Source: JAFKKS01 sp050187875
GTDB lineage: Bacteria > Pseudomonadota > Alphaproteobacteria > Rhizobiales > Xanthobacteraceae
Assembly (NCBI GenBank): GCA_050187875.1
Contig: JBFWXB010000001.1
Location: 1-64,000 of the forward strand
Length of the DNA: 64,000 bases
Direction: 5' to 3'
This document shows positions 1 through 8,788 of this stretch, piece by piece. Every line of letters begins with the position of its first letter. Position 1 is the first letter of the stretch. Made by a program: the position numbers and the translations under genes. The notes beneath the pieces are model-generated. The model searched no databases, was not told the origin of the DNA, and worked only from the letters and a program-made list of their open reading frames with translations.

Positions 1-471
1 ACTCGGCAGCACACGCGTTGGCTCAGGCACGCGCAGTTTCTTCAACAAGTCTTGCGCAATGGTGTCTTGCGCGGCGCCGCGCAGTCCACGATGCAACGCC
101 AAGCAATCGCCGATCTGGTCCCGGATCGTAAGAACCGGATTAAGCGCCGTCATTGGATCTTGAAGCACCATCGCGATGTTTTTGCCGCGATAGGCACGCA
201 TCTGCTGATCGTCGAGCTGAAGCAGGTCGACGCCCTTGAAGTGAATCGTGCCGCCCACAACCCGCGTTCCGGGTCTCGGATTCAAGCGCAAGACCGATAG
301 GCAAGTCAGCGACTTTCCGGAACCGGACTCTCCAATCAGGCCAAGCACCTCGCCGGCGTGAATTTTGAACGACACGCCGTCGACGACCCGCCCGGTTCCG
401 CGTTCCGACTGCGAAACAATCGATAGGTCGCGAACCTCGAGAAGAACGGGAGGCATTGAGGATTCGCTCAT
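1..471 (-). CDS. Dpp/Opp-type ABC transporter ATP-binding protein (partial, runs off left edge)
   Basis: This is the N-terminal ~157 residues of an ATPase that energises peptide/nickel/opine-class ABC import in the cytoplasm. Reading the minus strand from ATG at 471 gives a beta-strand start (LLEVRDLSI), then Walker A GESGSGKS near residue 49 and a Q-loop region reading MVLQDPMTALNPV, which is diagnostic of the DppD/OppD branch. The signature and Walker B segments lie beyond the window. The start codon follows the stop of the upstream permease by 3 bases, so it is the distal gene of the operon that begins with the binding protein at 5416. Family assignment is firm; the substrate is unknown. 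Confidence 0.9.
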   Translation of the reverse strand, partial: MSESSMPPVLLEVRDLSIVSQSERGTGRVVDGVSFKIHAGEVLGLIGESGSGKSLTCLSVLRLNPRPGTRVVGGTIHFKGVDLLQLDDQQMRAYRGKNIAMVLQDPMTALNPVLTIRDQIGDCLALHRGLRGAAQDTIAQDLLKKLRVPEPTRVLPS

Positions 472-474
472 CGC

Positions 475-1329
475 CTACACGCTCCGCAACTGCGGATCGA
501 GCCGGTCACGCAACCAGTCGCCGAGAAGATTAAACGCGAAGACGACGAGCAAGATCGCGATGCCTGGCATCACTGAGATCCACCAGGCCGTCTCCACGAA
601 ATCGAGTCCCTCCGCCACCATACCGCCCCAGGTCGGCGTCGGCGGTGGAATACCGGCGCCAAGAAAGGTCAACGACGCCTCGACGACAATTGCCCAACCG
701 ACCTGCAATGTCGCGAGCACCACAAGACTGTTGAGAACATTCGGTAAGAGATGGTGCAGCATGATGTAGCCGCCGCGGGCGCCGGCAACGCGAGCTAGGG
801 CGACGAAATCGCGCTCTTTCCAGGATAAAATCTCTCCGCGGATCAGTCGCGCAAAACGCGCCCACAGCACCAAACCGAGGACAAGCGCGACGATCCAGAA
901 GCTCGGCCCGACAGTGACGGCCAGAACGAGCGCGATGAGGATGCTGGGAAAAGCCAGGAAGGTGTCGGCAAGGCGCATGATGAACGCGTCGATCAAGCCG
1001 CCAGCGTACCCGGCAATCATGCCGAGTACCGTACCGGTCACACCGCCAATCAGCAGCGCCACCGTCGCCACGCCAAGCGACAACCGTGTGCCAAGCAGGA
1101 TACGGCTCAGGACATCCCGGCCAAGCCGGTCGGTGCCAAGCAGATATTCCGAGCTGCCGCCCTCCACAAACCAAGGTGGGAGCAGAAGATTTGCCGGATT
1201 GATGGCCTCCGGATCGTGAGGAACGATCCAATCTGCGAGCACTGCGACGGTGATCGTCAGCGTGACGATCGAAATTGCGATCCATGGGATCCCCGCGCGG
1301 CCTCGCAGTTTATCGTCGCTCGTCGCCAC
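475..1329 (-). CDS. ABC transporter permease, DppC/OppC type
   Basis: Inner-membrane permease of about 284 residues. The reading frame stays open further upstream, but that extension lies in another frame of the preceding permease gene. I therefore start at GTG 1329, five bases after the preceding stop. The protein has an N-terminal membrane helix (ISIVTLTITVAVLADWIV), then the DppC hallmark LLGTDRLGRDVLSRILLGTRLSLGV and about five further hydrophobic helices. The cytoplasmic EAA-like loop reads VALARVAGARGGYIMLHHLLPN. It pairs with the DppB-type permease immediately upstream. The ribosome binding site before GTG is weak, suggesting translational coupling. Confidence 0.9.
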   Translation of the reverse strand: MATSDDKLRGRAGIPWIAISIVTLTITVAVLADWIVPHDPEAINPANLLLPPWFVEGGSSEYLLGTDRLGRDVLSRILLGTRLSLGVATVALLIGGVTGTVLGMIAGYAGGLIDAFIMRLADTFLAFPSILIALVLAVTVGPSFWIVALVLGLVLWARFARLIRGEILSWKERDFVALARVAGARGGYIMLHHLLPNVLNSLVVLATLQVGWAIVVEASLTFLGAGIPPPTPTWGGMVAEGLDFVETAWWISVMPGIAILLVVFAFNLLGDWLRDRLDPQLRSV

Positions 1330-1333
1330 GGCG

Positions 1334-2254
1334 TCAGGCCCGGACGCGCGGATCGGCAAAGCCGTATCCGATATCAACGACGAAATTGATGGCAACGATG
1401 ATCGCGGTGTAGACGAGCACCGCGCACTGCAGCACGGGAAAATCGCGCCAAAGCGTAGACTCGTAGGCAAGCTGGCCAAGACCGGGCCATCCGAACACGA
1501 CCTCAACGACAACCGCCGAAGCGATGATGACGCCGTACATGAATCCGATAAACGTCAGCACCGGCAGAAGCGCGTTGCGCAGCGCATGCTTCCAAACAAC
1601 ACGCGCCTCCGAGAGACCTTTGGCGCGGGCAAGCTTGATGTATTCCTGGCCGAGCGTTTCGAGCATGCCGGAGCGAAGCAGCCGCACGATGCCGGCGCTG
1701 ATGCTCCAGCCCAGCACGATCGCCGGCAGCACATAATTGCGCCAGCTCCCGATCCCGGACGATGGCAACCATCCAAGCCGAATGGAAAAGATCAGAATAA
1801 GGATGATCCCAAGCCAGAACGCCGGAACGGATTGGCCGAGAAGCGCGAACCCCTGCCCGAGCCGATCCCAGGCTCCATTGCGGCGCGTAGCCGACATCAC
1901 GCCGATGGGAACGCTCACGAGCAGCGCGACCAACATGCCTGCGGTGGCAAGCGCCAACGTCCGCCCCAGGCGCCCAAACACAAGCTCGGTCGCAGGGCGT
2001 CGTGTGCGAAGCGACATGCCGAAGTCGCCTTGAAGCGCATTTGCGAGAAAACTCGCATATTGAATCGGCAAAGGCCGATCGAGCCCATTCCTGACGATGT
2101 AAGCCTGTCGCTCGGCTGGTGTCGCCTCAGGCGGCAGAATGAGGTCGACCGGGTTGCCGGATGTCCGCGCCAACACGAAAACGATCACGCTCGTCAGAAG
2201 AAGCGTAAGGCATGCTTGCAGAAAGCGCGAGCCGGCAACGCGCAGCATGAGCAC
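1334..2254 (-). CDS. ABC transporter permease, DppB/OppB type
   Basis: Inner-membrane permease of 306 residues, normal length for DppB/OppB. It opens with a membrane helix, a periplasmic segment containing DRPLPIQYASFLANALQGDFGMS, then several helices and the EAA loop YIKLARAKGLSEARVVWKHALRNALLPV. The C-terminus VVDIGYGFADPRVRA is typical of the family (the yalDPRvr ending). GTG at 2254 and ATG at 2248 are both possible starts; a GGAG element lies just upstream of both. The gene abuts the stop of the amidohydrolase, so enzyme and transporter are co-transcribed, implying that the imported compound is the amidohydrolase substrate. Confidence 0.92.
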   Translation of the reverse strand: MLMLRVAGSRFLQACLTLLLTSVIVFVLARTSGNPVDLILPPEATPAERQAYIVRNGLDRPLPIQYASFLANALQGDFGMSLRTRRPATELVFGRLGRTLALATAGMLVALLVSVPIGVMSATRRNGAWDRLGQGFALLGQSVPAFWLGIILILIFSIRLGWLPSSGIGSWRNYVLPAIVLGWSISAGIVRLLRSGMLETLGQEYIKLARAKGLSEARVVWKHALRNALLPVLTFIGFMYGVIIASAVVVEVVFGWPGLGQLAYESTLWRDFPVLQCAVLVYTAIIVAINFVVDIGYGFADPRVRA

Positions 2255-3793
2255 CTATCTCCGGGCGTTGGAGCGATAGAAAGGCTCACCTCTCTTCGCC
2301 GTAAGATAGTCGGCGTAGATGTCCTCGGCATACGGCATCAAGGCGATGCCTAACTTCCGGTTCCGCTCGTCCGCGGCGCTGGCAGGCCGTTGCATCTGCG
2401 CCGACAATTCAGCCAATGCCGCCTCTTGATCGACGCGCGTGAATTGGCCGTCCCGCAGGATCACCTCGCCAGCCACCATCACACTGTGGATGCCGCTCAT
2501 GCGCGCGCGCTGCACCAATGCGTCGATCACCGGAACATCGGTGCTGAGATAAGGATGGGAGATTTGCTTCCAATTGAACACAACCAGATCCGCCGCCCGT
2601 CCAGGCTCGAGTTTCCCAATATTCGCTCCAAATGGCGTCGTCATCGCACCGTCGGATGTTGCCATGCGGAAGATTTCCGACGCCGACGGGACGTCGGATT
2701 CCACGAGTCCCGGCTCGCGATGGACACGAAGCGCCAGCCTCATCTCCGTGAGCATATCACGGTCGTCGTTGAGCCCGGCCTCATCGATTCCGAGCGCGAC
2801 ACAGATTCCATGGCGGCGATAGGCATTCAGCGGCGCAATCCCGCTTCGCAGCCGCAAGTTCGAGCTGCAATTGTGGCAAACGCACGTGCCTGTCTCGGCG
2901 ATGAGGTCGATATCCTCTTCTGTCGCCCACACGCCATGGCCGAGCGTCATATCCTTGCCCAGCGCGCCCAGCTTCTTCAAATGTTTCACCGGCGAACCGC
3001 CGGTACGCCGCTGTGCATACTCGCGCTGCAAGAAAGTCTCGAGCAGATGCATATGCATCGTGACCCCGTACCGTCGTGCAGTATCAACCGTTCGCTCGAT
3101 GGCCGAATCTGAACACCAATGCAAATTGACGGGCGCCAATTGAATCTTTGCGCGCGGTTGCCCAGCGAACTTGGCGTAAAGGTCCTGGAAAACATCCAAC
3201 GCTTCGTCAGCGGTGAGCGACTGTTCGGCGATCATATCCCGTGCCGGGCCAACGAGCTCGGGCGACAGTCGCTTTAGAAACGCCTCGTCATCCTCGTAGA
3301 CGATGCGGTTCTGATCACGCAGGCCATATGAATACGACACCCGCATGCCGATATCTTGATAAGCGCGGATCACTTCCGATCCGATGTCGACCACACGGCT
3401 CACCGGTCGCGGCGAGCGGCCGTGCAAATGCTGAACGGTGGTCACACCGGAGGCCACCATCTCGAAGGCCGAGTACAGCGTATCGAGATAGGGATCGACA
3501 AAACGGCTTGCGAGCCGCCGCACGATCCAAAGCTCGAGCGGAAGGTCAGGCGATCCGTGCTGGAGTGGCGTCAGGCCAACGTGGTGATGACCATTGACGA
3601 AACCGGGGCACACGACATGAGCGTCGGACCCAAGTACCTCGTCGACCTGTCGCGACGCCAAAGCCTCGTAAGGCCCGACCGCCTCGATGATTCCATCCTT
3701 CTGGAGAACCGCGCCGTTCTCGATGACGTTTGGCGCGCCGTCGGCACCCACGCCACAGATGACTTGCCGACCGCGCACCAAACTTGTCGTCAT
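2255..3793 (-). CDS. Metal-dependent amidohydrolase (cytosine deaminase / TrzA-AtzA-like)
   Basis: Cytoplasmic hydrolase of 512 residues in the amidohydrolase superfamily. The metal site is readable in order: HxH in FVNGHHHVGLT (about residue 68-70), a His in MHMHLLET, a His in LGHGVWATEED, and an Asp in VALGIDEAGLND, as in deaminases and chlorohydrolases acting on C-N or C-Cl bonds of heterocycles. The Cys-rich CVCHNCSSNLRLRSGIAPL segment corresponds to the conserved PxSNxxL region. The gene lies between the binding protein and permeases of a Dpp-like importer, so its substrate is probably imported by that system. Whether it deaminates, dechlorinates or opens a ring cannot be read from the sequence. 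Confidence 0.88.
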   Translation of the reverse strand: MTTSLVRGRQVICGVGADGAPNVIENGAVLQKDGIIEAVGPYEALASRQVDEVLGSDAHVVCPGFVNGHHHVGLTPLQHGSPDLPLELWIVRRLASRFVDPYLDTLYSAFEMVASGVTTVQHLHGRSPRPVSRVVDIGSEVIRAYQDIGMRVSYSYGLRDQNRIVYEDDEAFLKRLSPELVGPARDMIAEQSLTADEALDVFQDLYAKFAGQPRAKIQLAPVNLHWCSDSAIERTVDTARRYGVTMHMHLLETFLQREYAQRRTGGSPVKHLKKLGALGKDMTLGHGVWATEEDIDLIAETGTCVCHNCSSNLRLRSGIAPLNAYRRHGICVALGIDEAGLNDDRDMLTEMRLALRVHREPGLVESDVPSASEIFRMATSDGAMTTPFGANIGKLEPGRAADLVVFNWKQISHPYLSTDVPVIDALVQRARMSGIHSVMVAGEVILRDGQFTRVDQEAALAELSAQMQRPASAADERNRKLGIALMPYAEDIYADYLTAKRGEPFYRSNARR

Positions 3794-3832
3794 TTTCTCT
3801 TTCGCCCCAATGTGTCCTGCTGTGGCGTGCCG

Positions 3833-5416
3833 TCAGTCGGCGCGCGTCACGGTTTCAAGATTCCAGGCCATTCCGAAGTTACCAGGCGTCCAGCCCTTCA
3901 CACGGGGACCGACCGCCGCGACGACCGAACGGGCCGCGAGCGTGACGAAGGAGAACTCGTCATACGTCGCGCGATTGAACTGACGTAGCGTCGCGTCCAT
4001 TTCCTTGAGGTCCGTCATATGCCGCAACTTCGCATAGACCTCATCGGCTTTCGGTGGATTCCAATAGGCTTGGATGATGCCACCTGCCTTTCGGCTGATG
4101 AAAGACACCGCCAAATTCGACATGACCGTCGGGCGCGCACCGGGCGAGTCGATGTAGAGATGCGCCGCGTATTTGGTCTCGAAATTCTGCGGATCATTGG
4201 CATAGCGCGGACGGAAGGCGCCAAACTCGAGTGGCGTCAGCTCCGTGCGGAAGCCCACCGCACGAAGATATCCATCCACGAGCTGGACGATTTCGGGTGC
4301 TTCGGGGTTTGAGTTGGTCGGCACCGACCAGAGTTTTATCGGCCGACCGTCGTAGTTCATTTCCTTCAGCAGACGCTTCGAGCGCTCGGGGTCGAATGCA
4401 TAGGGCTTCAGTGCCGCATCGAAGCCCAACGCCGGCTCCGTCCAGATCGAATTGGCGACCATCCGACCCGTGCCTTCAGGATAGTACCGGCTAACGATCG
4501 TCTTGACATCTATGGCGTGCGCCACTGCATCCCGCAGCTCGTTCTTGTGACAGAGCATTTCGGGCTGCCAGCATCCCATGAACGACAGAACACTGATGCT
4601 GGCGCCATCGAGCATCAGCAGGCGCAAGCCCGCGCGCTTTGCGTCCGGCGCCTGTCGCGGATCAATAAAGGCCATGTCGGCCTCGCCAGCGCGAACCATT
4701 GCCAAACGCGTGCTGGCTTGCGGCCGCGGCAGGATCCGGAGCGTCTCGAATTGCGGGACCCGGGACGGATCCCAGTAATCCTTGTTCGCGGCAAGCCGCA
4801 TCTCGACACCGCGGTCGAAGGAGACGTAACGCCAGGGGCCGGTACCGATCGGCGGGCCCACCATTTCGTAGCCTTCATTCGTCTTGCGGTAGTTATGACG
4901 CGCAAGGACACGCAGATCGCCGTCGCGCGAGCTGAGAATGCTCGCAAATGTCGGATCTGGGTTTTTAAGGGTCAGCGCTACTGTCTTGTCGTCGACGGCC
5001 TCGACCTTTTCCAAACCAGTCCGCAGGAAGCGGCAAAACGTACAGATCGCGTCCGGCGCGATAAGACGTTCACCGAGCGTGAAAACGACGTCGTCGGTCG
5101 TCAGTGGCTTGCCGTCATGCCAGCGTACACCCTGCCTGATCTTGAGCGTCAGCTTGCGCGCATCCGCGCTCATCTCCCAGGACTCGGCAAGCCCTCGTGC
5201 GGCGGAAAGCTGCCCCTTCTCATCTCCGCTGATAAGCGGGTCGTGAATATGGCCGGCGTATTGAAGATCTTGTGTCGTGATGAGGCCGGGGTCGAGCAAT
5301 TCCCGCCCAAAATTTGCGACGGTAATGCGCAACTCCCCACGGGGCTCGGCACGCGCGGCGATAGCCGATCCGCACAATAAAGCCGCGACGAATGCAACGC
5401 GAACGTATCGAAGCAT
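3833..5416 (-). CDS. ABC transporter substrate-binding protein, DppA/OppA type (SBP family 5)
   Basis: Secreted periplasmic binding protein of about 527 residues. ATG 5416 is chosen because a strong GGGAGGG ribosome site precedes it and it begins a clean signal peptide (MLRYVRVAFVAALLCGSA, cleavage after IAARA). Family-5 features follow: LAESWEMSADARKLTLKIRQGVRWHDGKPL, GTGPWRYVSFDRG and a central region DAVAHAIDVKTIVSRYYPEGTG. It is the first gene of the amidohydrolase-Dpp operon. The 210 bases upstream, before the hydantoinase stop, are gene-free and probably carry its promoter. Ligand class (peptide, opine, nickel, cyclic amide) is not determinable. Confidence 0.92.
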   Translation of the reverse strand: MLRYVRVAFVAALLCGSAIAARAEPRGELRITVANFGRELLDPGLITTQDLQYAGHIHDPLISGDEKGQLSAARGLAESWEMSADARKLTLKIRQGVRWHDGKPLTTDDVVFTLGERLIAPDAICTFCRFLRTGLEKVEAVDDKTVALTLKNPDPTFASILSSRDGDLRVLARHNYRKTNEGYEMVGPPIGTGPWRYVSFDRGVEMRLAANKDYWDPSRVPQFETLRILPRPQASTRLAMVRAGEADMAFIDPRQAPDAKRAGLRLLMLDGASISVLSFMGCWQPEMLCHKNELRDAVAHAIDVKTIVSRYYPEGTGRMVANSIWTEPALGFDAALKPYAFDPERSKRLLKEMNYDGRPIKLWSVPTNSNPEAPEIVQLVDGYLRAVGFRTELTPLEFGAFRPRYANDPQNFETKYAAHLYIDSPGARPTVMSNLAVSFISRKAGGIIQAYWNPPKADEVYAKLRHMTDLKEMDATLRQFNRATYDEFSFVTLAARSVVAAVGPRVKGWTPGNFGMAWNLETVTRAD

Positions 5417-5626
5417 GACGATCCCTCCCGAAGTCATCAAGATGATCGATGTCCGCACCTCAATGACATCGAGGCGCTCGTTCGAACGTCAAAAAGATGA
5501 CATCGATGGGTTTCCAGGAGCAATTGTCGAATATGTAAATAGGGTGTCCAAAAATGAACACCTGCGAACCGCGACCGTCGTACTTGTCGCGCCGCATCAA
5601 CGCGTTAGCCCGTTCCTTATATTCTC

Positions 5627-7084
5627 TCAGTCGGCTTCGATCGTCCGATCGACGGGATTGAACGGCGTGACGAAACGGCCGCGGGGCTTGATGAACGCAT
5701 ACGGCTCACGAGCCAGGAAACGGCCATGCCCGGGCCGCCCCTTGATCTCACCATCCTCGCAAACGACTTCGCCACGCGATAGCGTGGTGATCGGCCAACC
5801 TTGAACCTGCATGCCTTCGTAGATCGTGTAATCCACGGCATGATGGAGAATGTCGTTGGTGATGGTGACGCGCTTTTCCGGGTCCCAAATGGCGATATCG
5901 GCGGCGGTCGTCGCGAAGCTTCCTTTCTGCGGACTGATCCCGAACAACCGTGCGGGATTTGTCGCAGTCACCGACACAAACGTCTGCAAATCGATGCGGC
6001 CCTTGATGACGCCTTCGGAGAAAAGAATCGGTAAGCGCGTGGCCAAGCCTGGGACACCGTTCGGGACGACACTAAAGGGTGCGGCGTCGCCGCGCAGTTT
6101 CTTGCCCTTCGGATCATCAAAGCTGAACGGCGAATGGTCGGACGACACAACACCAAGGGCTCCGGTCCGAATATAGCCCCACAACGCCTCCTGATCGTCT
6201 CTCGTTCGCGGCGCGGGGCTACAAAGAAACTTCGCCCCTTCGAATCCTGGCCGATCGAGATCGGCGGCCGTCAATACGAGATACTGCGTACAAGTTTCGG
6301 CAAGAACCTTGAGGCCGCGTTGCTGTGCTCGATGAATCTCCTCCGCGGATTCCGCGCCGGAAACGTGGAACACCTGGATCGGCTGATCGAGGAGTTCGGC
6401 AAGTGCAATCACGCGGTGCGTCGCTTCACGCTCGACGACCATCGGCTTGGCCCAAGCGTGATACTTCATCTCGCTCAAGCCACTCTCGAGGAGCGCCTGG
6501 GTGAGGAACATGATGGCTTCGTGGTTCTCGGCGTGAACAGTGATCAGCGCACCATGCTTGCGCGCCATAGCGAGAACACGGAGAACTTCCGCATCGTTGA
6601 GGACGGACCCTCCATAGGTCATGAAAACCTTGAGGGACCTGTGCCCTTCGGCGATGAGCGGCGGGAGCTCCTTTAAAACGGCATCACTTGGATCGGTGAC
6701 GATCAAATGAAAGCTGTAATCTATGAACGAGTTGCGCGCCTTCTCATGATAGGCGCGCAGGTTTTCAGTGAGCGTCGAACCCTTGCTTTGGCTCGAGAAG
6801 GAGATGACCGTCGTCGTCCCCCCAGCTGCGGCCGAGCGGGTGGCTGTCTCGAACGTGTCGGCATTCACTGAACCGTTTGCCACTGGTGGCTGATGGATTT
6901 GGCAATGGCTGTCCACGCCGCCCGGGAGCACAAGGCGTCCTGATGCATCGATCTCTCTCGCGCTGGGGCTAAGCGAGGAGCCAAGGGCAACGATCTTGCC
7001 GTTCGCTATCCCAACGTCGCACGTCGTCGTCTCCGCCGCAGTGACGACCGTTCCACCCCGGATCACGAGATCGTAGTCGGCCAT
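5627..7084 (-). CDS. Cyclic amidohydrolase of the hydantoinase/dihydropyrimidinase family
   Basis: A 485-residue cytoplasmic enzyme whose family opens five- or six-membered cyclic diamides to N-carbamoyl amino acids using a binuclear metal centre. Visible ligands are the bridging carboxylated lysine (Lys152 in SLKVFMTYGG), His184 (TVHAEN), His240 (VFHVSG) and Asp316 (VVSSDHSPF). The first metal motif is odd: the expected D-x-H-x-H reads D-S-H60-C-Q62-I-H64, so the second His of HxH is Gln (codon CAA). Activity may be altered, or His64 may substitute. The gene follows a nitrate/taurine-type ABC system by 40 bases. A D-carbamoylase at 11928 and a racemase at 12894-13554 complete a hydantoin pathway nearby. 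Confidence 0.85.
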   Translation of the reverse strand: MADYDLVIRGGTVVTAAETTTCDVGIANGKIVALGSSLSPSAREIDASGRLVLPGGVDSHCQIHQPPVANGSVNADTFETATRSAAAGGTTTVISFSSQSKGSTLTENLRAYHEKARNSFIDYSFHLIVTDPSDAVLKELPPLIAEGHRSLKVFMTYGGSVLNDAEVLRVLAMARKHGALITVHAENHEAIMFLTQALLESGLSEMKYHAWAKPMVVEREATHRVIALAELLDQPIQVFHVSGAESAEEIHRAQQRGLKVLAETCTQYLVLTAADLDRPGFEGAKFLCSPAPRTRDDQEALWGYIRTGALGVVSSDHSPFSFDDPKGKKLRGDAAPFSVVPNGVPGLATRLPILFSEGVIKGRIDLQTFVSVTATNPARLFGISPQKGSFATTAADIAIWDPEKRVTITNDILHHAVDYTIYEGMQVQGWPITTLSRGEVVCEDGEIKGRPGHGRFLAREPYAFIKPRGRFVTPFNPVDRTIEAD

Positions 7085-7124
7085 TTTTTATCCTCTCGCT
7101 CCAGAAACGGACGCCTGCTCGGGG

Positions 7125-7910
7125 CTATCCCGTCCGATCTGCGTACCAAGGGCACAAGACGCGCTCCAGCGCCTCCACCATCGTGAAAAGAATGATGGCG
7201 ATGACGGACAAGATGATCATCGCGGCGAAGGCCAAATCAGCACGCCAGAACGACGTGGCCGACATGATGATGTAGCCGAGCCCACGATCAGAGCCCATGA
7301 ACTCGGCAACGACGGCCCCCGTAACGGAAAACGTGATGCCGACTTTCAGGCCGCTGAAGATGAACGGCAGCGCCATCGGGAAGCGCACCTTGAGGAAGGT
7401 CTTGAGCGCGCCGGCGCGATACGACCGGCTGAGATCGAGCAGCTCGGGTGGCGTGATCTTAAGTCCGGCCGCGGTGTCAACGATGATGGGGAAGAAGGCG
7501 ATCAAAACGCACATGATCACCTTCGACTCGATACCGGTTTCGACGATCAGCATCAGAACCGGCACAATCGCCACCTTCGGCACCGACTGCGAAAGAACCA
7601 GCAGCGGATAGATCGCTTTGCTCAGCAAAGGCAGATAGACGATAAGCGCGGCAAGCGGCAGCGCAACGGCGGTTGAAACAAGAAAGCCGATGACGGTCGC
7701 ATATAGCGTCTCGAAAATGTGCTTGGGGAGACGGTCCCGCCATTCCCAGGCAGCCGCCGAAATGGCGGACGGCGACGGAATGATAAAGCGCGGAATATTG
7801 AGGAGGTGATAAGCCGCCTCCCAGAAAGCGAGCAGCAGTATCACGGTCGCCGCCGGGATAAGGTACGTCTCCAGGTTCGCATAGAGCTTACGCAAGGCTG
7901 CGCTCCGCAT
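7125..7910 (-). CDS. ABC transporter permease, SsuC/TauC/ThiX type
   Basis: Inner-membrane permease of 261 residues with about six hydrophobic helices, beginning IPAATVILLLAFWEAAYHLL. The EAA-type coupling loop reads LDLSRSYRAGALKTFLKVRFPMALPFIFSGLKVGI, characteristic of the nitrate/sulfonate/taurine/pyrimidine importer group. Its start overlaps the end of the ATPase gene by 23 bases. With the ATPase and the THI5/NMT1-like binding protein it forms a complete importer upstream of the hydantoinase gene. I infer a pyrimidine, hydantoin or related heterocycle as substrate from this context only. Confidence 0.9.
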   Translation of the reverse strand: MRSAALRKLYANLETYLIPAATVILLLAFWEAAYHLLNIPRFIIPSPSAISAAAWEWRDRLPKHIFETLYATVIGFLVSTAVALPLAALIVYLPLLSKAIYPLLVLSQSVPKVAIVPVLMLIVETGIESKVIMCVLIAFFPIIVDTAAGLKITPPELLDLSRSYRAGALKTFLKVRFPMALPFIFSGLKVGITFSVTGAVVAEFMGSDRGLGYIIMSATSFWRADLAFAAMIILSVIAIILFTMVEALERVLCPWYADRTG

Positions 7911-8658
7911 TCCCGAAGATCATTTTTCGGATCTCATCGGAGTAGGCCTTGAAACGCGCGTCCGATTGACGTTCGGCGGTACGGGGCCGGGGTAGGTCGA
8001 TCGGCATATTCCCGACGATACGTCCCGGCCGGGCCGACATCACAACCACACGGTCGGCAAGCAGGACGGCCTCGGAAATGCTATGCGTGACGAATAGAAT
8101 TGTCTTGCGTCGCCGCTCCCAGATATTGACGAGGACGAGGCTCATCTCTTCGCGCGTCATCGCATCGAGAGCGCCGAACGGTTCGTCCATCAGCAGGAGC
8201 TTCGGGCTGTGAACGAGCGCGCGGCAGATCGCAACGCGCTGCTGCATGCCTCCCGACAGCTCTCGCGGAAACTTGTCCTCGTATCCGCCGAGGCCCGCCA
8301 GATTCAAAAGATTGTGCGCTTCGTCCTTAAAACGTGAGACGTCTTGACCAAGCATCTCAATCGAAAAGAGAACGTTTCCCAGCACCGTGCGCCACGGCAG
8401 CAGCACCGGCTGCTGGAATACGAATCCGATTTCGGGAAAAGGCTCGCTTACAACCGCACCATGGATCCGGATTGTACCGCTCGTGACTGGCATCAAGCCG
8501 CTGACGAGCTTCAATAGCGTGCTCTTCCCGCAGCCGCTCGGCCCCAAGAGCGTGACAAATTGGTTCTCACCTACGATGAGGGAAATGTCATCGAGCGCCG
8601 CGATCCGATCTCCCGCCTGGGTCTTGAACGCCCTGCCGACGCCATCCAGCTCAATCAT
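7888..8658 (-). CDS. ABC transporter ATP-binding protein, SsuB/TauB type
   Basis: Cytoplasmic ATPase of 256 residues. Walker A is GPSGCGKST (about 39-47), the Q loop is FVFQQPVLLPWRTVLGNV, the signature is LSGGMQQRV, Walker B is LLLMDEPFGALDAMTREEM, and the switch His lies in LFVTHSISEAVLLADRVVVM. The LLPWRTVLGNV and MDEPFGALD forms place it in the nitrate/taurine/sulfonate branch. It lies between the binding protein (131 bases upstream) and its overlapping permease. Confidence 0.93.
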   Translation of the reverse strand: MIELDGVGRAFKTQAGDRIAALDDISLIVGENQFVTLLGPSGCGKSTLLKLVSGLMPVTSGTIRIHGAVVSEPFPEIGFVFQQPVLLPWRTVLGNVLFSIEMLGQDVSRFKDEAHNLLNLAGLGGYEDKFPRELSGGMQQRVAICRALVHSPKLLLMDEPFGALDAMTREEMSLVLVNIWERRRKTILFVTHSISEAVLLADRVVVMSARPGRIVGNMPIDLPRPRTAERQSDARFKAYSDEIRKMIFGNAERSLA

Positions 8659-8788
8659 GTGACGCCCCGAGCTGGACCCTGCCGCGTCGCAGGTCGAGTG
8701 ACGTCACCCGCAAGCGTCGAGCAGGCCACGAGGTCGCCTGCTCGCGCTTGGTCCTTCACGCACGCTCGAAGAAGCCAGCTCGGTCGAC

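Noticed and set aside
1250..2353. Long plus-strand open frame (367 codons) opposite the permease genes
   Set aside because: It is antisense to well-recognised DppB and DppC genes and has a composition typical of reverse reading of GC-rich code; no domain is visible.
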